Positions 1-6,371 of a stretch of 6,371 nt of DNA are shown here, one piece after another. The DNA comes from JBDTCO01 sp039923495 (GTDB lineage Bacteria > Myxococcota_A > Polyangia > Palsa-1104): the NCBI GenBank assembly GCA_039923495.1, contig JBDTCO010000175.1:1-6371 (forward strand), in the 5' to 3' direction. Under the pieces are notes generated by a model. The model saw nothing but the letters and a program-made list of their open reading frames with translations, had not been told where the DNA came from and did no database searches. Every line of letters starts with the position of its first letter. Within the stretch, counting starts at the first letter, position 1. The position numbers were made by a program, and so were the translations under genes.

Positions 1-734
1 TGTGCGCTCGCGACGAGCGTGCCGTTCTTCGGTCCGGTCGTCGTCGGCGCGATCGTCACGCTGACGGTGCATGGCGGCCCGAGCGGGATCCCTTGGCAGT
101 CGTTTGCCGTGATCGAAAAATCGGGATCGCCGGAGAGCGAGATCGCCACGGGGCCCGAGGTCTTGGTGCCGTTGTTCTTCAACGTGAAGACCCGCGTGAG
201 CGTTTCACCCACCGGCGCGGCCCCGTAGTCGTACGTGATCTGGTCGAAGGCAAGGACCGGCTGAGCGCCCCCGTTCGGCGAGACGAGCGCGCAGGCGCCC
301 ATGCTGCCGCATGCGAGATCTTGCGAGGCGCACCCGGTGCCGAGGCACGCGCGCACGAGATCGAAGTCGAGCCGCTGGCTCTGGCCGCGCACGAACTGGA
401 ACACCGAGGCCTCCGAGACGACGGGCGTGCTCGCTGCCGCGAATGCGTCGACCTCGACTCGCACCGAGGTCGCGAGGTTGGTGCTGCCCGGGGTGATGTC
501 GACGGTGACCGGCAGCGAAAAGCACTTGGCGGTGACGCCCTCTCCGCACAGCGTGAGCAGGCCGCTGTCGTAGACGATTCGCGTTGGATCCGTCGCGTTC
601 GGGTTCGTGACCGAGATGCGAAGGCGTTGCAGATCGGCTGGTACCGCGAGATCGGTGGCGCTGACCCTCACCAGAACCTCGGTGCCGGGGGAGCACGCCG
701 TGAGCAGCAGGGCCAAGGTCGCGAGCGCCCTCAC
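1..734 (-). CDS. Putative lipoprotein with C-terminal ASH-like domain (partial, 3' end off left edge)
   Basis: Leftward gene; 244 residues are visible and no stop is reached before the left edge. The start is GTG at 734-732, chosen because it gives a short lipoprotein signal with a good lipobox (LLLTAC, lipidated Cys14) and because it overlaps the stop of the upstream gene (GTGA). A GGTGA ribosome-site-like stretch lies 4 nt upstream. Residues 15-125 look beta-rich. Next comes a cysteine cluster (C130, C135, C142, C148), a pattern I associate with secreted myxobacterial proteins. Residues about 160-244 resemble an ASH / 'choice-of-anchor D' immunoglobulin-like domain: a phrase like 'FDQITYDYGAAPVGETLTR', then a strand ending in KNNGT, then SGDPDFSI and a Cys213/Cys222 pair. 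Further such domains may follow off the edge. The protein is probably exported and anchored to the envelope; its binding partner is unknown. The lipoprotein call is firm, the domain name moderate, and no function can be assigned. Confidence 0.8.
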   Translation of the reverse strand, partial: MRALATLALLLTACSPGTEVLVRVSATDLAVPADLQRLRISVTNPNATDPTRIVYDSGLLTLCGEGVTAKCFSLPVTVDITPGSTNLATSVRVEVDAFAAASTPVVSEASVFQFVRGQSQRLDFDLVRACLGTGCASQDLACGSMGACALVSPNGGAQPVLAFDQITYDYGAAPVGETLTRVFTLKNNGTKTSGPVAISLSGDPDFSITANDCQGIPLGPPCTVSVTIAPTTTGPKNGTLVASA

Positions 735-1291
735 GGCGTCACCGAGTGCGTGCCGAGCGCCGATGAGGTGTGCCAGTCGTGCAGACCGAGCGTGATGCCA
801 GCGGCGATGCCGCCGACCACGAGCACGCCACCCACGGTCGCGAGCGTCGTGATGAGCGTCTTGCGCCGTGTCCACCGGGGGGGCGCTGCCTTCGCCGGCA
901 CCGCGACGAGCTCGGGCGCCGGATCGTGCAGCAAGCGCTGCGCATCCATGAGCTTCTGCGCCTCTTCCAGCGCGCGAATACGGCTCTCGAGCCCGACCCG
1001 CTCGTTCGCATCGGGCCGCACGCGCAAAAAGGCGCGCAGCGCCTCCGCCGCCTCGTGAGGACGACCCGCCGCCTGCAGCGCGCTCGCCATGTTGAACAGG
1101 AACTCGGGTGCGGGAAACAAGAGGTACGACTGCTTGAAGAGGTCGTACGCGCGGTCGTAGTGGCTGTCACGGAAGGCGGTCGAGCCTTCGACGAACAGCG
1201 CGCGCGCATGCTGCTCCTGCGCTTCGTTCGCGTGAGCGCCGGATTGGAACAGGACGACGAGCGCTAGGATTGCAACAAGGCGGACATGCAT
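731..1291 (-). CDS. Exported TPR protein with C-terminal transmembrane helix
   Basis: A 186-residue protein of unknown function. The chosen start is ATG at 1291-1289, because it begins a clean signal peptide (residues 1-21, ending AHA before Asn22). The same frame stays open upstream to an ATG at 1423, but that extension is basic, lacks conserved character and would bury the signal peptide. Residues about 29-91 form roughly two tetratricopeptide-like helical hairpins (ALFVEGSTAF...YDRAYDLFKQSYLLFP, then LFNMASALQAAGRPHEAAEAL). Residues 97-121 are a charged helix that could be coiled coil. A proline/alanine linker follows, then RRK and one hydrophobic glycine-rich helix (about 145-170) with a short polar tail. 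The arrangement of signal, TPR, linker and late membrane helix is common among myxobacterial envelope proteins, where TPRs act as protein-binding scaffolds. Its stop TGA overlaps the GTG of the downstream lipoprotein gene, which suggests co-translation and a shared job. Confidence 0.85.
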   Translation of the reverse strand: MHVRLVAILALVVLFQSGAHANEAQEQHARALFVEGSTAFRDSHYDRAYDLFKQSYLLFPAPEFLFNMASALQAAGRPHEAAEALRAFLRVRPDANERVGLESRIRALEEAQKLMDAQRLLHDPAPELVAVPAKAAPPRWTRRKTLITTLATVGGVLVVGGIAAGITLGLHDWHTSSALGTHSVTP

Positions 1292-1501
1292 ACGCCTGCG
1301 AGTATCCTGTGTTTCGTCGCCGAGCGCGAGCGTCGTGCGCCTGCGAAGGTCCCATGCGACTCGTCCCGGTGATAGAAGACCAACGTCCCTCGCGCTGCGC
1401 GAGATCCGGATCGATGGCACCACGCTCTACGTCGCCACCCAATGTCCAACACGTCTTCAATCAATTGAAGAATCGACCCTCGACGGAGCATCCATCATCA
1501 C
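1292..1501. promoter_or_regulatory. Divergent intergenic region between the TPR operon and the propeller operon
   Basis: About 210 bp separate two start codons that face away from each other, so promoters for both operons should lie here. I could not identify a convincing -35/-10 pair on either strand; TTGAAG at 1466-1471 is a possible -35 for the rightward operon but lacks a matching -10. The region is notably more AT-rich around 1440-1475, where an 18-bp inverted repeat sits. An open frame (1335-1505) crosses the region and is discussed as a finding. Confidence 0.5.
1454..1471. repeat. 18-bp perfect inverted repeat, candidate operator
   Basis: TCTTCAAT-CA-ATTGAAGA: two 8-bp arms match perfectly around a 2-nt centre. 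It ends 30 bp before the ATG of the propeller gene, and its AT-rich composition stands out in a GC-rich window. The size and near-continuous symmetry fit a site for a dimeric helix-turn-helix repressor of the TetR, MarR or similar type, placed to control the rightward operon. An RNA hairpin in the 5' leader is possible but would have only a 2-nt loop. No regulator gene is visible in the window, so the operator role is inferred from symmetry and position. Confidence 0.45.
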
Positions 1502-2590
1502 ATGACCCTGGCCACCGTTCTCGAGTTCGTACGCGTACGTCGGGTCCTCCTGCTCGCGACGCTCAGCATCTCGTCGCTGTCCTGCGAGCAGCATCAGGCC
1601 GCAGCGGCGCCGCACGACCGCTCGCACGCGAACGGATACACGACCTCGACGATCGCGCTCCCAGGCGCTCCGGCCGACGGCATCCTCATGGACTTCCTGC
1701 TCTACGATCCGCGGACCAAGACGGTGTGGATCCCGGCCGGCAACTCCGGCTCGGTCGACGTCCTCGACACCAGGACCGACAAGCTGACGCGGATCGAGGG
1801 ATTCCCCACCAAGGAGATCGACCGACACGGCACGAAGCGCACGGTCGGACCGAGCTCGGTCACGCTCGGTGATCACGGCGTCTATGTCGGCAATCGCGGC
1901 GACTCGACGATCTGCGCCATCGACGACGCGACGCTGGTCAAGGGCGCGTGCGGCACGCTCGACTCGATGCCCGACGGCATCGCGTATGTCGCGAAGACGA
2001 AGGAGGTGTGGGTCACCACGCCGCGCGACAAGTCGATCCGAATTCTCGACGCCAGGACGCTCGCGCAGAAGGCCAAGCTCTCGTTCGATGGAGAGCCGGA
2101 GGGCTACGCCGTCGACGCCGCGCGCGGCCGGTTCTACACGAACCTCGAAGACAAGGACGAGACGCTCGCGATCGATCTCGCGAGCCACAAGACCGTCGCG
2201 ACCTGGCACGCGGGTTGCGGCGAACGCGGCCCGCATGGAGTCCGCCTCGATGTCGCGGCGGGCATGCTGTTCATCGCGTGCAGCACGAAGGTCGAGACCA
2301 TGAACGTCGGCAAGGACGGTGCTATCGTCGGCTCGGTGGACACCGGCGATGGCGTTGACGACCTCGACTATGTGCCCAGCGCGCACCTCGTCTACGCGGG
2401 CGCCGCAGAAGCGGGCACGCTGACCATCGCCGCCGTCGATGCCAAGGGCGCGCTGTCGGTGACCGCCGTGGTGCCGACCCGGAACGGCGCACGCAACGGC
2501 GTCGTCGCCGAGTCCGGCAAGGTCTACCTCGCGCACGGCAAGGGCTCGGAGCTGGTCGTCGCGGCACCGGTGAGATCGGTGCCGCGGTGA
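1502..2590 (+). CDS. Exported beta-propeller (YncE/YVTN-like) protein, probable lipoprotein
   Basis: A 362-residue protein. The ATG at 1502 gives a basic N-terminus (RVRR, 11-14), a hydrophobic stretch (15-26) and Cys28. The preceding SLS is not an ideal lipobox, so lipidation is likely but not certain; otherwise this is a secretory signal. Residues about 62-355 contain roughly seven repeats of about 38 residues in the style of YncE/YVTN propellers: a 'PxG'-type turn, a strand such as KEVWVTTP, a 'DKSIRILDARTL' strand-turn, and so on. Approximate blades are 62-98, 116-150, 157-194, 198-236, 244-280, 287-325 and 330-355. Cys138/Cys150 and Cys239/Cys260 could form disulfides outside the cytoplasm. 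No catalytic site is evident; propellers of this kind generally serve as binding surfaces, and some relatives are in metal or redox settings. The TGA stop overlaps the GTG start of the membrane protein gene that follows, so the two are probably made together. A GGAG ribosome-site candidate lies about 13 nt before the ATG. Confidence 0.88.
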   Translation: MTLATVLEFVRVRRVLLLATLSISSLSCEQHQAAAAPHDRSHANGYTTSTIALPGAPADGILMDFLLYDPRTKTVWIPAGNSGSVDVLDTRTDKLTRIEGFPTKEIDRHGTKRTVGPSSVTLGDHGVYVGNRGDSTICAIDDATLVKGACGTLDSMPDGIAYVAKTKEVWVTTPRDKSIRILDARTLAQKAKLSFDGEPEGYAVDAARGRFYTNLEDKDETLAIDLASHKTVATWHAGCGERGPHGVRLDVAAGMLFIACSTKVETMNVGKDGAIVGSVDTGDGVDDLDYVPSAHLVYAGAAEAGTLTIAAVDAKGALSVTAVVPTRNGARNGVVAESGKVYLAHGKGSELVVAAPVRSVPR

Positions 2591-3369
2591 CGACCGCGTC
2601 GGGACGCGCCGGCGACACGGAGCCAGCGCTCGCGCTGAGCAAGGTCCCAGAGCTCACGCTGCTCTTCTGGGTCATGAAGATCGCCGCCACGACCCTGGGC
2701 GAGACCGGCGGCGACGCGGTTTCGATGTCGATGGGCCTGGGCTACCTGGTCAGCACCGGGATCTTCGCTGCGCTGTTCATTGCCGCCGTGGGGCTGCAGG
2801 TCTCGCGCAAACGGTTTCATCCGGTGGTGTACTGGATCACGATCGTCGCGTCGACGACGGTCGGCACGACCCTCGCGGACTTCGCCGACCGCTCGCTCGG
2901 CATCGGGTACGCAGGAGGCACATCGTTGCTCGCGGTGCTGCTCGTCGCATCCCTCCTGCTCTGGCACCGAACCATGGGCACGGTCTCGGTGGAGTCGGTG
3001 CGCACCGCAAAGGCCGAGACGTTCTACTGGGTGACCATCATGTTCTCCCAGACGCTCGGTACCGCGCTCGGCGATTGGACGGCCGACAGCGCGGGGATCG
3101 GCTACCTCGGCGGGACCGCACTGTTCAGCGGCCTGATCTTGCTGGTGGCCGCGGCATACCTCTTCACGAAGATATCGCGCACGGTCCTCTTCTGGCTGGC
3201 GTTCGTGCTCACCCGACCGCTTGGTGCCGTGGTGGGAGACTTCCTCGACAAGCCGCTCGGCTCGGGTGGACTGGCGCTGAGCCGTTACGCCGCCTCCGCC
3301 ACGTTGATCGGGTTCCTCGGGCTCTGCCTCGTGGTCTTCAAGCACCGACCTGCACAGAAGGCGCACTGA
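2587..3369 (+). CDS. Four-repeat polytopic membrane protein (COG4705-like, function unknown)
   Basis: A 260-residue integral membrane protein with about eight hydrophobic segments. The GTG at 2587 overlaps the upstream stop (GTGA); the first ATG-type alternative (Met30, at 2674) would cut into the first repeat, so GTG is preferred. Four internal repeats are visible. Each opens with an aromatic-Trp pair (F27-W28, Y82-W83, Y147-W148, F202-W203), has Gly exactly 10 residues after the Trp (G38, G93, G158, G213) and Asp exactly 5 later (D43, D98, D163, D218). The first three continue into G-[LI]-G-Y and a glycine/serine-rich helix. I recognise the overall sequence as matching the family listed as COG4705, an uncharacterised membrane-anchored protein; this is from memory. 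Four conserved intramembrane acidic residues in a pseudo-fourfold layout suggest a transporter or channel for a cation, but that is inference. The C-terminus is short and basic (about 252-260). Confidence 0.88.
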   Translation: MTTASGRAGDTEPALALSKVPELTLLFWVMKIAATTLGETGGDAVSMSMGLGYLVSTGIFAALFIAAVGLQVSRKRFHPVVYWITIVASTTVGTTLADFADRSLGIGYAGGTSLLAVLLVASLLLWHRTMGTVSVESVRTAKAETFYWVTIMFSQTLGTALGDWTADSAGIGYLGGTALFSGLILLVAAAYLFTKISRTVLFWLAFVLTRPLGAVVGDFLDKPLGSGGLALSRYAASATLIGFLGLCLVVFKHRPAQKAH

Positions 3370-3567
3370 CGACGCCGCGCCCGTTCCGGGCATCCCGCTG
3401 TTCCGTCCTGAAATCGTAGGATCTGGCGATCCGGATCGCGCCCGTAGGCAGCCTGCGGAGTGGTTCAACTCCTGCCGCCGCTTCACCCGCATGTTCGAAG
3501 CCCGCGTCACCGCGAGCGCGAGTAGCACCAGCCAGCCCAGCGCATCCGAGTGCAGCGTGGACGGGCC
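3370..3567. other. Convergent intergenic region, no gene recognised
   Basis: This 198-bp stretch lies between the stop codons of the rightward membrane-protein gene and leftward hsdR. Open frames that cross it are continuations of antisense frames from the neighbouring genes and carry no recognisable protein signature. It contains small inverted repeats: GGATC-TGGC-GATCC at 3419-3432, the 14-bp palindrome at 3426-3439, and GGAGT-GGTTCA-ACTCC at 3457-3472. None is followed by a T-rich run on either strand, so no intrinsic terminator can be called with confidence. Confidence 0.6.
3426..3439. repeat. 14-bp perfect palindrome in the convergent junction
   Basis: GCGATCCGGATCGC reads identically on both strands. 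It overlaps a second small hairpin (GGATC/GATCC, 3419-3432), so the two structures would compete. It may be part of transcription termination for the two converging operons, or be a chance GC-rich palindrome; it lacks the uridine tract of a classical terminator. Confidence 0.35.
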
Positions 3568-6371
3568 TTACACGTCGTAGATGTTCGATCCCTCGTCGCT
3601 GTACGCCTCGTACACGTGCTCGAAGACCGCCGCGCACTTCTGCTCGTAGCTCTCCCGCGAGTACGCATCGGGCAGCCCGCCTTCGAGCGCATCCTCGATG
3701 GCGACGCGGACCTTCGCGCGGGCGCCGGTCCGCTTGCGCCAGTCCAGCACGAGCAGCTCCTGCATCCGCACGAGGAGCTGGCGAGCGACCTTCTTCACCT
3801 GCTCCTGCTCGTCGGCGCTCAGCTCCGGTCCAGGCCGCGTGAGGACGTCGAACACCGTCAGCTCGGCCTCCGACAGGTTCTCCCGGACGTGCCGCTCCTG
3901 CTCCTCGGACAGCCCCTTCGAGAGCTGCACCAGCTCCTTGAAGAGGTCCTCGATGTTCCGGCTCCCGGAGTTGTAGCTCTCGATCAGCTCGTCGAACTTC
4001 ACGAGGTAGTTTGCCCGCGTCTTGTTCTGCTTCACGAGGCGATCGAGCTGCGACTGGATCGCCGCCTTGAGGCGCTCGAGGTCGATGTTCTTCGTCCTGG
4101 ACGCCGCGAACCGCTTGCCCAGCGCCTCGAAGTCGATCCTGGAGATGTCCACCACGCCGTACGAGGCCGACCTCTCCTTCGCGTCGATGCGGAAGCCGTC
4201 GGCGGCGATCGAGCGGTCGAGCACGTTGTTGATGTCCGCCATCACCTCCGAGACGTCCGCGGGCACCTCGCCGAGCCGCTGCCGGATATCGGAGGCGATG
4301 GTCACGAGGCAGGCCACGCGCGACGAGAACTCGATGATGGCCGGGTCGGGCTTGCACGCCTTGTAGAGCGTCGCGACCAGGCGCTCGTGCGCCAGGAACT
4401 CCTTGCGCAGGGCATCGGGTGAGATGAGCGTATTGACCGCCTGATCGAGCGCGTGCAGCCGTTCCATCGTGCCCGGCCGCGTGCTCTCGATGTCGGCGAT
4501 GGCGACCCCCTTTCCCGCGCAGAACGCCACCGCGGCCTCCACGGCGACACGCAGCTCACCGACGAGCATTGCCTTGTTTTGCACGGGCGTCGCACCCCCC
4601 TTGCCCTTGCCGTAGATGGCGAGCGCCTTCTCCAGCGACGCGAACACGTTGGCGTAGTCGACGATGAGGCCGCTGTGCTTGCCGGGGAAGACCCGGTTCG
4701 CCCGCGCGATGGTCTGCATGAGCGAGTGGTTCCGCATGGGCTTGTCGAGGTAGATGGTCGAGCAGCTCGGGGCGTCGAAGCCGGTCAGCCACATCGCACA
4801 GACGAACGCGATGCGCAGCGGGTCGGCGGGATCCTTGAACTTGTCGTCGAGCGCCTCGTCGTTCATGCGCTTGCGGTGAGGCGCGATGTCGAGGCCGAGC
4901 TTCTTCATCTGCTCGATCTCGTTCTGCCCGGGCGACACGATGACCGCCATGTCCGTGCTCGTGAGCGTCTCCAGGCGCTGACGCAGCTCGGCGACGCCGG
5001 CCTGCTCCTCGCCCGAGGCGCCCGCGCGCCTGGCCAGCGCTGCCTCGACGCGCGTCCGCTCGGCCGCCCAGTGCGCGCGCACCTTGTCGTGCATCCGCAG
5101 CGCCGTCGCCTTGTCGATGGACACGACCATCGCCTTGCCGAGAAAGCCCCGACCGAGGAAGTGGCTCACGATGTCCCTGGCGATCGTCTCCAGCCGATCG
5201 TCGCGGGTGATGAGGTGGTACTGCCGCGCCAGCTCGCGCTCGAGGCGCTGCTCCTGCTCCTCGTCGAGGGAGGCCGACTCGATGATCTCGTAGATGTCGT
5301 CGTCGAGGTCGGGGTTCTCGAGGTGCAGCGCGGGCGTGCGGTTCTCGTAGAACAGCGGCACGGTCGCGTGGTCCTCGACCGACTGCTGGAAGTCGTAGAT
5401 GGAGACGTAGTCGCCGAAGATCTCCCGCGTCCTCTCGTGACCGTCGATGAGCGGCGTGCCCGTGAAGGCGAGGAACAGCGCGTTCGGCAGCGCGGCGCGC
5501 ATGTTGAGCGCCAGCGTGTCGTACTGGCTGCGGTGCGCCTCGTCGGTGAGGACGATCACGTCCCGTCGGTCACAGAGCAGCTCGGGCGTCTGGAACTTGT
5601 GGACGAGCGTGAAGACGTAGCGATGGTTGCCGCGCAGCAGCTCGCGGAGGTGCGCCCCGCTCGCGGCGTGGCACTCGTCGCCCTCGTTCTCGCTGACCGC
5701 CCCGCACGCCTTGAAGGTCCTGGCGATCTGCGTGTCCAGCTCCGTCCGGTCGGTGACGATGACGAAGGTCCAGTTCCCGGGGATCTTGCGCAGCACCTTC
5801 TGCGCGAAAAAGACCATCGAGAAGCTCTTGCCCGAGCCCTGCGTCTGCCAGAACACGCCCGCGCGCCCGTGGCCTTCCTCGCGGGCGCACAGCATCGCGG
5901 TGATCGCGTTGTTCACGCCGAGGACCTGGTGGTTCTGCCCGAGCACCTTGAGTGGACCGCCCTCGTGCTCGGAGAACAGCGTGAAGTTCTCGACGAGGTC
6001 GAGCAGCCGCGACGGCTCGCACGTGCCGCGGATCATCACGTCCAGCGAGACGCGGCGTGGCTCGTCCTCGCGCTCGATACGCTTCCACTGAAAGAAGCGC
6101 TCCCAGTCCGCGGTGAGCGAGCCGACGCGGCTGTCGGTGCCGTTCGACGCGATGAGCAGCGCGTTGGTCCAGAACAGCGGCTGGATGCCGTTCTGGGGGT
6201 GCTTGTAGCTGGTGAGGTTGTCATCGAAGGCCTGCTGCGCCGGGACGCCGGGCTTCTTCAGCTCGACGACGACGAGCGGCAGCCCGTTCACGAAGCCGAC
6301 GAGATCGGGCACGCAGCCATAGAGCGTGCCGGCGACCCTGAGCTGGCTCACGAGGAGAAAGTCGTTGGCCA
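3568..6371 (-). CDS. hsdR: Type I restriction endonuclease subunit R, HsdR (partial, 5' end off right edge)
   Basis: Motor and nuclease subunit of a type I restriction-modification complex; with HsdM and HsdS it translocates unmethylated foreign DNA using ATP and cuts it. 933 residues are visible (Ala1 at 6369-6367) down to TAA at 3570-3568. Nuclease core: Pro21-Asp22 ... Glu36-Leu-Lys38, the PD-(D/E)XK arrangement with the D-14-E-2-K spacing of EcoR124I. Translocase: Walker A QGSGKS (177-182), DEAHRSQ box (276-282), FTGTP (302-306), WLTGFDAP (527-534) and the arginine motif QTIARANR (552-559). The last ~300 residues are helical and end in the conserved C-terminal region (DUF3387-like; RVAIEDALEGGLPDAY, then YEQKCAAVFEHVYEAY). 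The GTG at 6351-6349 can look like a start, but the open frame continues to the edge with NDFLL before VSQLR, the usual conserved context, so that valine is internal and roughly 100-130 residues are missing off the window. No frameshift or lost catalytic residue is seen. hsdM and hsdS are not in the window. Confidence 0.96.
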   Translation of the reverse strand, partial: ANDFLLVSQLRVAGTLYGCVPDLVGFVNGLPLVVVELKKPGVPAQQAFDDNLTSYKHPQNGIQPLFWTNALLIASNGTDSRVGSLTADWERFFQWKRIEREDEPRRVSLDVMIRGTCEPSRLLDLVENFTLFSEHEGGPLKVLGQNHQVLGVNNAITAMLCAREEGHGRAGVFWQTQGSGKSFSMVFFAQKVLRKIPGNWTFVIVTDRTELDTQIARTFKACGAVSENEGDECHAASGAHLRELLRGNHRYVFTLVHKFQTPELLCDRRDVIVLTDEAHRSQYDTLALNMRAALPNALFLAFTGTPLIDGHERTREIFGDYVSIYDFQQSVEDHATVPLFYENRTPALHLENPDLDDDIYEIIESASLDEEQEQRLERELARQYHLITRDDRLETIARDIVSHFLGRGFLGKAMVVSIDKATALRMHDKVRAHWAAERTRVEAALARRAGASGEEQAGVAELRQRLETLTSTDMAVIVSPGQNEIEQMKKLGLDIAPHRKRMNDEALDDKFKDPADPLRIAFVCAMWLTGFDAPSCSTIYLDKPMRNHSLMQTIARANRVFPGKHSGLIVDYANVFASLEKALAIYGKGKGGATPVQNKAMLVGELRVAVEAAVAFCAGKGVAIADIESTRPGTMERLHALDQAVNTLISPDALRKEFLAHERLVATLYKACKPDPAIIEFSSRVACLVTIASDIRQRLGEVPADVSEVMADINNVLDRSIAADGFRIDAKERSASYGVVDISRIDFEALGKRFAASRTKNIDLERLKAAIQSQLDRLVKQNKTRANYLVKFDELIESYNSGSRNIEDLFKELVQLSKGLSEEQERHVRENLSEAELTVFDVLTRPGPELSADEQEQVKKVARQLLVRMQELLVLDWRKRTGARAKVRVAIEDALEGGLPDAYSRESYEQKCAAVFEHVYEAYSDEGSNIYDV

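Noticed and set aside
93..1058. A 321-codon rightward open frame across the two left genes
   Set aside because: It crosses two genes with signal peptides and recognisable domains on the other strand, and itself has shadow-like composition.
1292..1423. N-terminal extension of the TPR protein to an ATG at 1423
   Set aside because: It adds 44 basic, featureless residues ahead of a clean signal peptide, which would then be internal.
1457..2536. A 359-codon leftward open frame antisense to the propeller gene
   Set aside because: It is rich in Arg, Asp and Val in the manner of antisense shadows of GC-rich genes, and the opposite strand encodes a well-formed propeller with signal peptide and repeats.
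3457..3485. tRNA 3'-end lookalike (GGTTCAACTCC followed by TGCCGCCGC), considered as an integration site
   Set aside because: With the TTCAACT loop only two base pairs of the T-stem form, no other tRNA arms lie upstream, and no matching repeat was seen elsewhere in the window.
2524..3528. A 334-codon leftward open frame antisense to the membrane protein, starting in the convergent junction
   Set aside because: Its sequence is low-complexity Arg/Gly/Glu and has no domain; the other strand encodes the four-repeat membrane protein. Its hydrophobic first residues are not followed by anything gene-like.
3338..4422. Long open frames on both strands (3550-4422 rightward; 3338-4357 leftward) over the hsdR 3' half
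   Set aside because: Both are out-of-frame shadows; hsdR is continuous here and carries the expected C-terminal region.
6349..6351. GTG as the start codon of hsdR
   Set aside because: The frame stays open to the edge, and the preceding codons read NDFLL, the conserved context of the HsdR nuclease domain, so this valine is internal.

Overview
The window is GC-rich with dense, strongly GC-biased codon use. It carries lipoprotein signal peptides, a TPR protein with a late transmembrane helix, and a cysteine-patterned lipoprotein with an ASH-like domain. This gene style points to a Myxococcota-type (deltaproteobacterial) chromosome; that assignment is an inference from style, not from a marker gene.

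Layout, left to right. (1) Two leftward genes, positions 1291 down to the left edge: a secreted or membrane-attached TPR protein, then a lipoprotein that runs off the window. The TPR stop and the lipoprotein start share GTGA, so they look translationally coupled. (2) A divergent intergenic region (1292-1501) containing an 18-bp perfect AT-rich inverted repeat about 30 bp before the rightward operon. (3) A rightward pair: a predicted secreted or lipid-anchored beta-propeller protein (1502-2590) and a polytopic membrane protein built from four internal repeats (2587-3369), again joined by a GTGA overlap. (4) A convergent junction (3370-3567) with a 14-bp palindrome and no recognisable gene. (5) A leftward type I restriction endonuclease subunit, hsdR, from the right edge to 3568. 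Its 5' end lies outside the window; what is visible is an intact PD-(D/E)XK nuclease core, DEAH-type translocase and C-terminal helical domain.

How the genes work together. The left pair probably belongs to the cell envelope. The middle pair may be an envelope module in which a periplasmic or outer-surface propeller is co-produced with an inner-membrane repeat protein; its function is unknown. hsdR is an ordinary defence component whose methylase (hsdM) and specificity (hsdS) partners would have to lie beyond the right edge, because they are not in this window. No RNA genes, CRISPR arrays or insertion sequences were seen. The least described part is the propeller plus four-repeat membrane protein operon; I found no clear evidence of a wholly new system.
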